The notes: a model not told the origin generated them from the letters alone. A stretch of DNA of 64,000 nt from Roseibium sp. MMSF_3412 (GCF_030733265.1 NZ_JASHJI010000003.1:186001-250000); one strand, 5' to 3'. Shown: positions 53,094-64,000, counted from the first letter of the stretch. A program made the numbers and translations.

Positions 53094-53528
53094 TCAGAGG
53101 TCCGCGGCGGCCTCGATGCGTTCCATGTCCTGATCGGACAGACCGAAATGGTGGCCGATTTCATGGATCAGGACATGCGCCACGACATCCCCGAGCGTTT
53201 CGTCCATCGCCGCCCAATAATCAAGAATCGGCCGCCGGAACAGCCAGATGCGGTTCGGCATCTGGCCGGTATACTCAGCGTCGCCTCCTTGAGCGAGACC
53301 CTGTCCCTCGAACAAGCCGAGAAGGTCATGCGGGTCCTCGATGGAAAGCGCATCCAGCACGTCGTCCGGCGCGTAGTCGGCAAGGCTGATCTGGATGTGG
53401 CCGCAGCGCAGGAGCACGTCGTCAGGCAGTCCCGCCAGCACTTCGCTGGCCATCTTTTCGAAGTCGGACAGATCGGGTGCCTTGAGGTCTGACCATTTGC
53501 TGCGGCTGATCGGTCGGACGGATGCCAT
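53094..53528 (-). CDS. Metallopeptidase family protein with HExxH (zincin-like, DUF1025 type)
   Basis: A 144-residue minimal zincin-like protein. HEIGHHFGLSDQDMERIE near the C-terminus holds the HExxH zinc site; before it are LPDDVLLRCGHIQISLADYAPDDVLDAL and the MPNRIWLFRRPILDYWA segment. The family is found across alphaproteobacteria, substrate unknown. ATG 53528. Confidence 0.86.
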   Translation of the reverse strand: MASVRPISRSKWSDLKAPDLSDFEKMASEVLAGLPDDVLLRCGHIQISLADYAPDDVLDALSIEDPHDLLGLFEGQGLAQGGDAEYTGQMPNRIWLFRRPILDYWAAMDETLGDVVAHVLIHEIGHHFGLSDQDMERIEAAADL

Positions 53529-53566
53529 GATACCTGCCTTGGTTTCCTAATACGCAGAATTCCGGG

Positions 53567-53821
53567 CTACAGGTAGGTAGCCGCAAGGTAGATCACCAGC
53601 CCGATCGCAAAGATGACTCCTGCACCCCTGCCGATACGGGTACCCCAGACCTCGATCTGGTCATCGTTGTCCTTGTCGGCGGCGCTCAAATGGTTTTTCG
53701 CCCGGTCGGCCATGCGCACGAAAGTCGAGCCAACGATCGTCTCGCTCTCCGCCTGGACCCGGTCCAGTGCCTTCAGAGCCTCTTCGCGCTGTTTTTCCTT
53801 TGGGTGCTCTTTTCTGCTCAT
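53567..53821 (-). CDS. Small protein with a C-terminal membrane anchor
   Basis: An 84-residue protein: a charged N-terminal part (SRKEHPKEKQREEALKALDRVQAES) likely to form a helix, then GSTFVRMADRAKNHLSAADKDNDDQIEVWG and a single C-terminal span IGRGAGVIFAIGLVIYLAATYL. It overlaps dsbB by four bases at its start (ATGA), so it is cotranscribed with dsbB. No known domain recognised; it may assist DsbB or be unrelated. Confidence 0.7.
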   Translation of the reverse strand: MSRKEHPKEKQREEALKALDRVQAESETIVGSTFVRMADRAKNHLSAADKDNDDQIEVWGTRIGRGAGVIFAIGLVIYLAATYL

Positions 53822-54342
53822 GCACTCACAGTGGCTCTGTTTCCCGCGCGGTTCAATAGAAAAGCCGCAACGAGGGCAAGGATTGCAAGGCCGCCCGAGG
53901 CCACCGCATTCCAGCCGGCGAAGGAAAGCCCAAGCATCCGCCAGCTGGCTTCCGTGCAGCTGACGATCCGGGTCGATTGCAATGCCTGCAGCATGTTTGC
54001 AGCCGAATTGGGTGCGGCCGAGCCGCCGCCGCAATCATTGGGACCTGCCCAGAACTGCCACTCGGCCCCTGCCTGGTAAATGCCCAGGCCCGATCCATAA
54101 GCGAAAATCGCGGCGACCCCAAGAAGCGCCAGCAGGGCCAGAACACTCCGGTGTGTTGCGATCAGGACGAGGGCAAGTGCCGTCAGCGGCAATCCCGCGT
54201 AGTAGGGGACGCGCTGTTCCAGGCAGAGCTTGCAGGGAACATAACCGCCGATCAGCTGAAAACCCCAGGCGGTCGCAATTACGGCCAGTCCACCCGCCAG
54301 GATCAGGCCGGTGACGTTTCGAGCGTTCAGGCCCTGGATCAT
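53818..54342 (-). CDS. dsbB: Disulfide bond formation protein DsbB
   Basis: A 174-residue inner-membrane quinone reductase that reoxidises DsbA. The first cysteine pair is Cys37-Cys40 in GYVPCKLCLEQRVPYY; the second pair is the Cys in PNDCGGGS and the Cys in RIVSCTEASW in the periplasmic loop. Four spans, LNARNVTG at the N-terminus. No DsbA gene is in the window. It follows the VTT gene by 14 bases, suggesting one transcript. Confidence 0.92.
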   Translation of the reverse strand: MIQGLNARNVTGLILAGGLAVIATAWGFQLIGGYVPCKLCLEQRVPYYAGLPLTALALVLIATHRSVLALLALLGVAAIFAYGSGLGIYQAGAEWQFWAGPNDCGGGSAAPNSAANMLQALQSTRIVSCTEASWRMLGLSFAGWNAVASGGLAILALVAAFLLNRAGNRATVSA

Positions 54343-54356
54343 TGTGTCCTCTTCAA

Positions 54357-54935
54357 TCAGATGTATCTCAACAGGATAAAGCCGCCGACCAGCAACACCA
54401 CAAATAGGGTGAACATGAGACCAAGGCGCTTTTCAATGAACTCCTTGATCGGCGGACCGAAGAAATAGAGCAGTCCGGCAACGACAAAGAAGCGCAAACC
54501 GCGGGAGACGATGCTGGCGACGATGAAGATCGGCAGGCTCAGGCCGGCCACACCGGACGCGATCGTGATGACCTTGTAGGGAAAGGGCGTCAGGCCGGCT
54601 ATGAAGACGAACCACCATCCCCAGTGATTGAAGACGGCACTGAACTCGTCGAACTTGTCCATCTTGCCATAGAAGCTCAGGATCGGTTGGGCGACCTGCT
54701 CGAACAGGAACATGCCGATCAGGTAGCCGAGCACGCCGCCGGCGACCGAGGTCAGCGTACACAGCAGCGCATACCACCAGGCTTTCTCCTTTCGCGCGAT
54801 CACCATGGGGATCAGGAGAATATCAGGCGGGATCGGAAAGACGGAGCTTTCAACGAAGGAAACGGAGCCAAGCGCGGCGGGTGCACGCGGTCCGGCGGCA
54901 AGGGACAGTGTCCAGTCGTAGAGGCGTCTGATCAT
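54357..54935 (-). CDS. VTT-domain membrane protein (YqaA type)
   Basis: A 192-residue membrane protein of the VTT (SNARE-associated/DedA-like) superfamily, closest in style to YqaA. Segments: VSFVESSVFPIPPDILLIPMVIARKEKAWWYALLCTLTSVAGGVLGY and HWGWWFVFIAGLTPFPYKVITIASGVAG. About five spans; GLTPFPYKV is the hallmark. Members influence lipid or cation homeostasis. It is upstream of dsbB in the same direction, probably one operon with a small membrane protein at the end. Confidence 0.88.
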   Translation of the reverse strand: MIRRLYDWTLSLAAGPRAPAALGSVSFVESSVFPIPPDILLIPMVIARKEKAWWYALLCTLTSVAGGVLGYLIGMFLFEQVAQPILSFYGKMDKFDEFSAVFNHWGWWFVFIAGLTPFPYKVITIASGVAGLSLPIFIVASIVSRGLRFFVVAGLLYFFGPPIKEFIEKRLGLMFTLFVVLLVGGFILLRYI

Positions 54936-55050
54936 GGCGCTTCCATAGCCGCAGTGACTTAAAAAGTCACCAACAGATACGCCGAATCCGGGGATTGATT
55001 AAAATTCACGCAGGCAGGCCCGATGCGAACGTGCGAAACGCCACTCTTGC

Positions 55051-55066
55051 GGCCGGAAGTCCGGCC
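55051..55066 (-). terminator. Hairpin after sdaA, weak terminator
   Basis: GGCCGG, AAGT, CCGGCC is a six-pair GC stem 16 bases beyond the sdaA stop (minus strand), but no T-run follows. It may act as a stabilising structure or a Rho-dependent stop. Confidence 0.35.
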
Positions 55067-55081
55067 AGTCGACGCGCGTGT

Positions 55082-56497
55082 TCAACACTCCGGCAGGTTG
55101 ACGGCAAGGCCGCCAAGAGAGGTTTCCTTGTACTTGTCGCGCATGTCCTGTCCCGTCTGGCGCATGGTCTCTATGCAGTTGTCGAGCGGCATGAAATGAG
55201 CGCCGTCCCCATGAAGCGCAAGCGATGCGGCAGAGACCGCCTTGATCGCACCCATGCCGTTGCGCTCGATACAGGGAACCTGGACGAGGCCTTTCACGGG
55301 ATCGCATGTCATGCCGAGGTGATGTTCAAGCGCGATCTCTGCCGCGTTCTCGACCTGTGCGTTGCTGCCGCCGAGTGCCGCGCACAGCCCGGCCGCGGCC
55401 ATCGCGGAAGCCGACCCGACTTCCGCCTGGCATCCGCATTCCGCACCGGAGATCGACGCATTGTGCTTGATCAGCCCGCCGATCGCTGCCGCTGTCAGAA
55501 GAAAATCATCGATCCCTTTGCGGGACGTGCCGACGCAATGATCACGGTAGTACCGGATAACGGCGGGTACGACACCTGCGGCCCCGTTGGTCGGCGACGT
55601 GACGACCTGTCCGCCCGCGGCATTTTCCTCGTTCACCGCCATCGCGTAGACGGAGAGCCAGTCGTTGACGGCATGCGGCTGCTGGCTGTTGGAGCCGGTC
55701 TGGCTCTGAAGGCGCTGGTGGATCGCCCGGGCGCGGCGCTTGACGCTCAAGCCTCCGGGCAGGATGCCCTCCAGCGTGAGGCCGCGCGTGATACATCCGT
55801 CCATGACCGACCAGATAGCCTCCAAACGGCTGTTGAGCACGTCGCTTCCCAGGACGGATTCCTCGTTGGCCCGCTTCATGTCGGCGATGCTCAGGCCCGA
55901 TGCACGGCCCATCTCCAGCATCTCCGCCGCCGATCCGAACGGAAACGGATAGCCGATCGCTTCCTTTTCATCATGCAGATCAACGTCCGGCGCCTTTTCA
56001 GCCGCAAGGAGTTCCGCCTCCGTCGCGATGAAACCGCCACCGATGGAATAGTAGGTCTCGGCGAGCAGAACCTGACCGTCCTTGTCCGTTGCTGTCAGCC
56101 TCATTCCGTTTGCATGCAGCGGCAGGGCCGGGCCGTAGTCGAAGTGCAGATCCTGATCCGGGTCGAAACTGATTTTTCCGCAATCACCGGCATGAAGTGT
56201 TTGGTTCTTGTGAAGCTCGTGGAGTTTTTGCTCCGCAAGGTCAGCGTCCACCTTGTCCGGACGGAACCCGAGGAGACCCAGCATGACCGCGCGATCGGTA
56301 GCATGGCCCTTGCCGGTAAAGGCCAGAGACCCGTGGAGGGAGGCGCTGATATGCGCGGACGTCGCGGGATCGAACCGTCCGCCGTCGCCTGAAGCCAGCC
56401 GGTCCAGAAAGTCCACGGCCGCCGTCATCGGCCCCATCGTGTGCGAGGACGATGGACCGATCCCGATCTTGAAGATATCGAAGACACTGAGGAACAT
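55082..56497 (-). CDS. sdaA: L-serine ammonia-lyase SdaA (iron-sulfur type)
   Basis: A 471-residue [4Fe-4S] L-serine dehydratase producing pyruvate and ammonia. The N-terminal domain starts [23 protein letters not shown]. Cluster cysteines are in [19 protein letters not shown] and in [43 protein letters not shown] is also typical. It is the last gene of the gcvT-gcvH-gcvP-sdaA group (46 bases after gcvP). This links glycine cleavage with serine breakdown to pyruvate. Confidence 0.95.
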   Translation of the reverse strand: MFLSVFDIFKIGIGPSSSHTMGPMTAAVDFLDRLASGDGGRFDPATSAHISASLHGSLAFTGKGHATDRAVMLGLLGFRPDKVDADLAEQKLHELHKNQTLHAGDCGKISFDPDQDLHFDYGPALPLHANGMRLTATDKDGQVLLAETYYSIGGGFIATEAELLAAEKAPDVDLHDEKEAIGYPFPFGSAAEMLEMGRASGLSIADMKRANEESVLGSDVLNSRLEAIWSVMDGCITRGLTLEGILPGGLSVKRRARAIHQRLQSQTGSNSQQPHAVNDWLSVYAMAVNEENAAGGQVVTSPTNGAAGVVPAVIRYYRDHCVGTSRKGIDDFLLTAAAIGGLIKHNASISGAECGCQAEVGSASAMAAAGLCAALGGSNAQVENAAEIALEHHLGMTCDPVKGLVQVPCIERNGMGAIKAVSAASLALHGDGAHFMPLDNCIETMRQTGQDMRDKYKETSLGGLAVNLPEC

Positions 56498-56543
56498 GCG
56501 TTATGCCCCGCTGCGCGGCACCCGTAAGCGCCGCGCTCGTGAA

Positions 56544-59399
<2,856 letters not shown>

Positions 59400-59410
59400 G
59401 AAGCAGTCCT

Positions 59411-59776
59411 TTATGCGATGAAGGCCTTGTAGGCGTCGAGATCCATCAACTCGCTCAACTGGTCGGTGTTCGACAGCTTGATCTTGTACAGCCAGCCATC
59501 CGCTTCCGGGCTCTCGCTCAGCGTTGCCGGGCTGTCTGCCAGCGAGCCGTTTACTTCGACGATCTCGCCATCAACGGGCGCATAGATTTCAGACGCGGCC
59601 TTGACCGATTCGACAACACCGATCTCATCCGACTTCTCGAAGCTTTCGCCGGTTTCCTTCTGCTCCACGTAAACGATCTCGCCGAGCTGTTCGGCTGCGT
59701 GCGCTGTAATCCCAAGGGTTGCGGTATCCCCTTCGACCTTGATCCACTCGTGGTCTTCGGAAAAATAGGTGCTCAT
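59411..59776 (-). CDS. gcvH: Glycine cleavage system H protein GcvH
   Basis: A 121-residue lipoyl carrier protein. Lys59 in [14 protein letters not shown] is the lipoylation site; [26 protein letters not shown] and the C-terminal [10 protein letters not shown] are standard. ATG 59776 is chosen; the longer reading adds 18 residues of low quality. It shuttles the aminomethyl group between GcvP and GcvT and lies between them. Confidence 0.96.
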   Translation of the reverse strand: MSTYFSEDHEWIKVEGDTATLGITAHAAEQLGEIVYVEQKETGESFEKSDEIGVVESVKAASEIYAPVDGEIVEVNGSLADSPATLSESPEADGWLYKIKLSNTDQLSELMDLDAYKAFIA

Positions 59777-59792
59777 GTCGGTCTCTCCCCGA

Positions 59793-60890
59793 TTAACGCT
59801 TGTAGTTCTGCTTGACGAACGGCAACGCAACGATTTCAGCCGGTTGCGCCTTGCCCCTGATCATCAAATGTACCTTTGTGCCGGGCTCGGCATGCGCCGA
59901 GGCGACGTAGCCCATCGCGACCGGACCACCGGCAGTCGGCCCAAATCCGCCTGAGGTGATCTCTCCGATTGCGCTGCCGTTCTCAGCCTGGACCTCGACG
60001 CCGTGACGCGCAGGTGCGCGGCCTTCCGGGCGAATCCCGACCAGTCTGCGCGCCGGGCCTTCGGCAATCTCTCGCTGGATGCGCTCCGCACCCGGAAAAC
60101 CGCCCTCTTCCCGCCGCCGTTTCTGGATCGCCCAGATCAGCGATGCCTCGATCGGCGAGGTTTCCGTGTCGATGTCGCTCCCGTAAAGACAAAGCCCGGC
60201 CTCCAACCGCAGGGAGTCCCGTGCGCCCAGGCCCGCGGGTTCGCAGTTTTCGTCCGCCAGGAAGGCGCGCGTGACCTCTTCGGCCTTGTCTTCGGGAATG
60301 GAAATCTCGTAGCCGTCCTCGCCTGTGTAGCCGAGGCGCGACACGCGGCATTCAACGCCGTTGATATCGGCGACCGTCGTTTCCATGAACTTGAGGTCGC
60401 GCGCCACCGGGCAAACAGCCCCGACGACGGCTTCCGCCTTGGGGCCCTGCACGGCGACAAGCGCCCGGTCGAAGATTTCGACCACCTCGACGCCCTCCAG
60501 ATGCGCGGCCATGTGCGGGATGTCCTGGTGCCGCATCGATGCGTTGACGACGACGAAGAAATGGTCGCCCGCGTTGGAAACGATCAGGTCATCCATGATG
60601 CCGCCGCCCTCGTTGGTGAAGAAACCGTAGCGGGCCTTGCCTTCCTTCAGCGCCGAGAACGCCTGCGGGCACAGGGCTTCGAGCTTCTCGCCGACATTCT
60701 CGCCCTTGAGAACAACCTGCCCCATGTGGCTGACGTCGAAAAGCGCCGCCTTCTCGCGGCACTGCTTGTGCTCTCCCATGATCCCCAGCGGATACTGGAC
60801 CGGCATTTCCCAGCCGGCGAAATCCACCATCTTTCCCCCCAGTTCCACGTGGAGGTCATAAAGGGGCGTGCGTTTGGGAGCATCAGCCAT
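59793..60890 (-). CDS. gcvT: Aminomethyltransferase GcvT
   Basis: The T-protein, which transfers the one-carbon unit to tetrahydrofolate and releases ammonia. The 365-residue protein has the folate-binding blocks PLYDLHVELGGKMVDFAGWEMPVQYP, FDVSHMGQVVLKG and the C-terminal GPVAMGYVAS. The catalytic Asp is in FDVSHMGQ-adjacent LYDLH. ATG 60890. First gene of gcvT-gcvH-gcvP-sdaA, driven by the divergent promoter upstream. Confidence 0.95.
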   Translation of the reverse strand: MADAPKRTPLYDLHVELGGKMVDFAGWEMPVQYPLGIMGEHKQCREKAALFDVSHMGQVVLKGENVGEKLEALCPQAFSALKEGKARYGFFTNEGGGIMDDLIVSNAGDHFFVVVNASMRHQDIPHMAAHLEGVEVVEIFDRALVAVQGPKAEAVVGAVCPVARDLKFMETTVADINGVECRVSRLGYTGEDGYEISIPEDKAEEVTRAFLADENCEPAGLGARDSLRLEAGLCLYGSDIDTETSPIEASLIWAIQKRRREEGGFPGAERIQREIAEGPARRLVGIRPEGRAPARHGVEVQAENGSAIGEITSGGFGPTAGGPVAMGYVASAHAEPGTKVHLMIRGKAQPAEIVALPFVKQNYKR

Positions 60891-61062
60891 GTTACCGGTC
60901 CTTTCCTGTTCCAGTTGGAGCAGCTCCGGTCCGAATTCGAAACCTGATTTCTTTCAAAAGCGGGTTGCGGTTCGGACAGGATGTCGTGGCATCGGGACAG
61001 GTTCAGCCTATCACCCTAGCGGCTCGCCGGAAACGCCACAACGCTCCCCTTTCTCATCATTT
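60891..61062 (-). other. gcvT leader, with a possible 14-codon peptide
   Basis: Transcription from the predicted promoter would give a leader of about 170 bases. Immediately at its 5' end (ATG at 61060, then ATG at 61057) a short frame encodes MMRKGSVVAFPASR and a stop. GTGGC and GCCAC (a pair closing a larger structured region) lie beyond it, and CCTGTCC occurs twice. I looked for a glycine riboswitch and did not see its signature. Confidence 0.3.
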
Positions 61063-61155
61063 GTTTCTTATAGGAAACTTTTCCATAATTGGCAACGTAT
61101 GTTTTAATGAGAAGAAATTGACCCGTTTCTGAGACTGTGCAAGTTTCTCGGAAAC
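61063..61155. promoter_or_regulatory. Repeated GTTTC...GAAAC operators in the gcvT / regulator divergent region
   Basis: Site 1 is GTTTCTTATAGGAAAC at 61063-61078, palindromic at 14 of 16 positions, over the gcvT -10. Site 2 is GTTTCTGAGAC at 61125-61135, with a degenerate right arm. Site 3 is GTTTCTCGGAAAC at 61143-61155, 17 bases before the XRE-cupin start codon. They suggest that the neighbouring XRE-cupin protein controls both directions. Confidence 0.6.
61067..61095 (-). promoter_or_regulatory. Predicted sigma-70 promoter of gcvT-gcvH-gcvP-sdaA
   Basis: On the minus strand a -35 TTGCCA (61095-61090), 17 bases, and a -10 TATAAG (61072-61067) form a good promoter. The start would be near 61060. 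The -10 lies inside the inverted repeat GTTTC-N6-GAAAC (61063-61078), so binding there would block RNA polymerase. Confidence 0.65.
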
Positions 61156-61171
61156 ATCGGAAAGAGCTGAT

Positions 61172-61771
61172 ATGGACCCGGTTTCCCAATCCGAAGACGA
61201 AATCGCCGACGCCAGCGACCCGGATCACCTTGGAAAGATGATCCGCGAGGCACGGCTCAGGAAAGGCTGGACGCTGGAAGAAGCCGGAAAGGCCGCCGGC
61301 ATCGGCCGGTCGACCCTTTCCAAGATCGAGAACAGCCAGACACGGCCGAGTTTCGACATCGTGCGCCGTCTGACCAAGGCACTGGAACTCAAGACGCCGC
61401 AGCTCTTCGTGCAGTCCGGTCCAAGCGATATCTCGGGACGACGCGACGTTACCTTCGCCGGCGGCGGCGAAATGCAGGAGACGCCCACCTATTCGCACGA
61501 ACTCCTGTGCACCGAGCTGACCAGCAAGCGCATGTTTCCCTATATCAGCACCATCAAGGCGCGCGACGTCTCCGAATTCGAGTCCTGGATCCGCCACCGG
61601 GGTGAGGAATTCATGTTTGTGATCAGCGGCGAGCTGACCTTCTTCACCGAGCATTACCGGCCTCTGCCGATGAAGGCGGGCGACAGTGTCTATTATGACA
61701 GCGGCATGGGCCACGGCTGCATTTCAACCGGCGAGGAAGACGCGAAGGTACTCTGGGTCAGCCTCGAGTAG
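61172..61771 (+). CDS. XRE-family regulator with a cupin sensor domain
   Basis: A 199-residue transcription factor. Residues about 20-78 are an XRE helix-turn-helix (IREARLRKGWTLEEAGKAAGIGRSTLSKIENSQTRPSFDIVRRL); residues about 115-198 form a cupin (RHRGEEFMFVISGELTFFTEH and SVYYDSGMGHGCISTG). XRE-cupin regulators often sense small amines or amino acids and control their catabolism. Its location opposite gcvTHP-sdaA and the shared operators make it a candidate regulator of glycine and serine breakdown. ATG 61172. Confidence 0.9.
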   Translation: MDPVSQSEDEIADASDPDHLGKMIREARLRKGWTLEEAGKAAGIGRSTLSKIENSQTRPSFDIVRRLTKALELKTPQLFVQSGPSDISGRRDVTFAGGGEMQETPTYSHELLCTELTSKRMFPYISTIKARDVSEFESWIRHRGEEFMFVISGELTFFTEHYRPLPMKAGDSVYYDSGMGHGCISTGEEDAKVLWVSLE

Positions 61772-61801
61772 CCGGACCCTGCCCTGTTTCCTCTCGGAAA
61801 C

Positions 61802-62767
61802 TCAGCCCCTGTTGTGGAAGATGAAGCCGATGAAATTGAGCAGGATCTGCGCGGCCAGGATCTGCGTGCTCTGGCTCGGGTCGTAATCCGGCGCAACCTC
61901 GACAAGGTCGATCCCGGCAACCTGCCCCCGCCTGGACAAGCCCTGCAAGATCTCCAGAACATCGTAATAGAGAAAACCGCCATGGCTCGGCGTCCCTGTT
62001 CCGGGCGCGATCGAGGGGCAGAACGCGTCAATGTCGATGGTGACGTAGTAGCGGACACCGGCGGGAATGCGTTCCAGAACGGCATCGGTTCCAAGCTTGC
62101 GCACCTGGCGGACGGACAGAATATCCGAACCCCGCCCCCGTGCATCCTCATACCCTTCCTTCGCGGTCGAGGACACGTTCCGGATGCCAAGCTGGGTCAT
62201 GCCGGAAACGTAGTCCTTTTCAATCGCCCGGCGCATCGGGTTGCCGTGGCCTGCCGTGACCCCGTGGCGCTCGTCGACGAAATCAAGATGCGCATCGATC
62301 TGAACCACGTGGATCGGCCCGTTGGCGGCACAGTCATCCTTGAAGGCGTTGATGCATGGAATGTTCACCGAGTGGTCACCACCGATCACCACCGGCAGCG
62401 CTCCCGCCGTCAGGATCTTCTTCACCCCGTACTCAATATTGGCGTGGCTTTCCTCGGTCTTGGTGTGAATGATGTCGGCATCGCCTATATCGACGATCCT
62501 GACATCCGCACCGAGATAGGTCGCGTCATCCTCGTGGTCATAGGCACCCGCGTGGCCGAAACTGAACAGCGTCGACGCCTCGCGCACGGAGCGCGGTCCG
62601 AAACGCGCGCCGGAGCGGAACTGGCAGCCGAAATCGAACGGGGCGCCAAGCACGGCAACATCGGCATCGATCGCGTCCCAGTCGGCAACATATTCCTTCT
62701 TGCCGAAGGTTGAGATCCCGACAAAGGGCAGGTTCAGGCGGCCGGATTCATAACCGTGTCCCGACAT
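61802..62767 (-). CDS. Ureohydrolase (agmatinase family)
   Basis: A 321-residue manganese/nickel ureohydrolase of the agmatinase/guanidinobutyrase/arginase superfamily. The metal motifs are GGDHSVNI, the DAHLD of VQIDAHLDFVDERHG, and DIDAFCPSIAPGTGTPSHGG. Length and sequence fit SpeB-like agmatinase, but related enzymes act on guanidinobutyrate, formiminoglutamate or guanidine and cannot be separated by reading. It converges with the XRE-cupin gene after 30 bases. No arginine decarboxylase neighbours. Confidence 0.83.
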   Translation of the reverse strand: MSGHGYESGRLNLPFVGISTFGKKEYVADWDAIDADVAVLGAPFDFGCQFRSGARFGPRSVREASTLFSFGHAGAYDHEDDATYLGADVRIVDIGDADIIHTKTEESHANIEYGVKKILTAGALPVVIGGDHSVNIPCINAFKDDCAANGPIHVVQIDAHLDFVDERHGVTAGHGNPMRRAIEKDYVSGMTQLGIRNVSSTAKEGYEDARGRGSDILSVRQVRKLGTDAVLERIPAGVRYYVTIDIDAFCPSIAPGTGTPSHGGFLYYDVLEILQGLSRRGQVAGIDLVEVAPDYDPSQSTQILAAQILLNFIGFIFHNRG

Positions 62768-63185
62768 GAGGCTCTCCGTTGTGCATGTTGTTTTGATCGC
62801 CAGAGCGGCATCCTACATTGCTGGAATAAGTGCCGTTTGCAAGCAGAAGGCATAGCTGCAGCGGCCTGAAGCGACCGCGACCACGGACGCTCCGTCTTAG
62901 CAGTTGCGTTGACCACCCACCATGGCGCGTAGACCGCCACTCGCAGCGTCTACGAGCCAACTCACAATGCACCATGACAATAATTGCAATGACAAAATCG
63001 CTATTCAGGATTGAATAGTGGATATTACGTATAAGACAAACGCACGTAAACTTGAACATTATTTAATAGGTACTTCAAAATTAGCTTTTACCGCAAGGTG
63101 AGAAAGCGATCATTAACCAACTTGCTTGTTTCTAATTTAAGATTTTTCTCAGACTGTGGTTGGGCATATGTGCGGGAGTGTCCAG
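62768..63185. other. Intergenic region before the NIT chemoreceptor, no gene seen
   Basis: The spacer is AT-richer than the rest. A seven-base hairpin CTATTCA-GGAT-TGAATAG occurs at 63001-63018. A GGGAG ribosome-binding sequence at 63173-63177 belongs to the next gene. No known RNA gene or operator was recognised. Confidence 0.4.
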
Positions 63186-64000
63186 ATGAAATCTTTCATG
63201 GCCAATCGGTCTCTGTCGTTCAAGCTGGCGCTTGTCTGCTGGATGCCCGTCATTGCACTGATCGGCATCAGCGCACACGACATTCTCTCCGAGTATGACT
63301 CCTGGCGGAACGCCCGGACTGTGCAACAGGTCCTGGAAGTCGCGCCCTCCCTGTCCAATCTGGTGCACCAGTTACAAAAAGAGCGTGGACATTCCGCTGG
63401 CTTCGTAGGATCCAGGGGGGCTGCTTTCGGTGAGAACCTGGCTGAGCTTCGCGCGTCGACGGACAACCAGATTGAACGTCTGCTCACCTCCGGCGTCGTG
63501 CCCATGGGTGAACTGCACACCACGAATTTCGAAGCTCCATTCAACCGTGCTCTTTCGGACCTTGAGAAACTTGATGAAGTGCGCGGCAGGACAGATGACC
63601 TGACAATCAGCGTCCCGGCGCTCGCGGACTATTACTCGGCGGTGATCGCGGAACTCCTGGATGCGATTGAAAACATGAAGCTGGCCGTCGACAGCACGAC
63701 CGGTCTCAGGCCCATTACGGCCTACATCGCCCTGATGCATGCCAAGGAACAGGCCGGTCTTGAACGCGCCATGGGCGCCGTCGGATTCGGCTCCGGCCGC
63801 TTCATGCTGAACACCTACGAACGCATTTTGAGCTTGATTGCCAAACAGGACCATCTCCTGGCGCAGTTCTCGAACCATGCGCCGCCGGAAACCCTGATCC
63901 TTCTGAACAAGCTGCAGAACAGCAAGACCGCCCAGAGGGTGCGCGGCTATCGCGATATTGCCAAGGCAGCACCATTTGGAAGCTCTGTTTCCGGCGTATC
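63186..64000 (+). CDS. Chemoreceptor/signalling protein with an N-terminal NIT (nitrate/nitrite-sensing) domain, 3' truncated
   Basis: Open from the ATG at 63186 to the window end (about 271 residues seen). The start MKSFMANRSLSFKLALVCW and a span near residues 13-32 precede a helical NIT domain with SLSNLVHQLQKERGHSAGFVGSRGAAF, YYSAVIAELLDAIENMKLAV and AKEQAGLERAMGAVGF. NIT domains bind nitrate or nitrite and occur in chemoreceptors and kinases. GGGAG lies eight bases before the ATG. The C-terminal output domain is outside the window, so MCP is inferred. Confidence 0.72.
   Translation, partial: MKSFMANRSLSFKLALVCWMPVIALIGISAHDILSEYDSWRNARTVQQVLEVAPSLSNLVHQLQKERGHSAGFVGSRGAAFGENLAELRASTDNQIERLLTSGVVPMGELHTTNFEAPFNRALSDLEKLDEVRGRTDDLTISVPALADYYSAVIAELLDAIENMKLAVDSTTGLRPITAYIALMHAKEQAGLERAMGAVGFGSGRFMLNTYERILSLIAKQDHLLAQFSNHAPPETLILLNKLQNSKTAQRVRGYRDIAKAAPFGSSVSGV

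Noticed and set aside
60891-61062. Possible glycine riboswitch in the gcvT leader
   Set aside because: The leader lacks the conserved GCCGAAGG and CTCTCAGG-type core segments; only a generic GTGGC/GCCAC pair and a repeated CCTGTCC are seen.

Overview
The window looks like a core chromosomal segment of a high-GC alphaproteobacterium, most likely of the order Hyphomicrobiales (Rhizobiales) and perhaps a marine Stappiaceae/Labrenzia-type organism. This is inferred from gene content and protein style: a split cytochrome c maturation set (ccmABCDG without ccmEFH), aconitase A, a lone glutamyl-Q tRNA(Asp) synthetase, DUF1223, DUF2794, and glnK-amtB behind a sigma-54-type promoter. No rRNA, tRNA, CRISPR array, insertion sequence or prophage was recognised. 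Coding density is high, with many 1-11 bp start/stop overlaps.

Layout. 1-9.3 kb: the 3' part of pyridoxal kinase and a DUF429 gene; a TetR regulator coupled to a degenerate metallo-hydrolase, read divergently from the queuosine precursor operon queCDEF; then a leftward group of a secreted protein, a membrane protein, a glyoxalase-fold protein and a DUF1963 protein. 9.4-25.8 kb: leftward acnA with a clear terminator; a rightward six-gene DUF4129-DUF4350-MoxR-DUF58-SpoIIM-RDD operon; three tandem paralogous membrane proteins; ccmABCDG (including a 57-residue ccmD); and a DUF1223 protein. 25.8-31.9 kb: a cation efflux protein, a lone UgpE-like permease, a structured intergenic repeat, a HAD phosphatase, an NrtS-MCP fusion, and leftward glnK-amtB.

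32-49 kb is housekeeping and accessory metabolism: DUF924, a solute-binding protein, TusA, pterin dehydratase, LMW phosphatase, PAP2, HCCA isomerase, a sensorless hybrid kinase, an AEC transporter, gluQ, an AlkA-like glycosylase, an alpha/beta hydrolase, a GT4 enzyme, thpR, an aldo/keto reductase, and the conserved tesA / ybbA-ybbP divergent block. 49-55 kb: a secreted protein, a Bax-inhibitor-1 protein with a structured leader, DUF2794, a strong orphan terminator that may end a small RNA, a GNAT enzyme, inorganic pyrophosphatase, a zinc peptidase, dsbB and a VTT membrane protein. 55-64 kb: the leftward glycine cleavage operon gcvT-gcvH-gcvP-sdaA facing an XRE-cupin regulator, a ureohydrolase, and the start of a NIT-domain chemoreceptor cut by the window end.

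Themes. Glycine is cleaved by GcvTHP, and serine made from glycine plus methylene-THF could be deaminated by SdaA in the same operon; repeated GTTTC/GAAAC operators around the divergent promoter point to control by the XRE-cupin protein. Nitrogen sensing appears three times: glnK-amtB, an NrtS-MCP fusion beside it, and the NIT chemoreceptor. tRNA queuosine biology appears twice (queCDEF and gluQ). The least explained systems are the MoxR operon with its three paralogous membrane proteins, the NrtS-MCP fusion, the structured elements at 27.8-27.9 kb, and the orphan terminator near 51.6 kb. All functional calls come from reading the sequence; no database search was possible.
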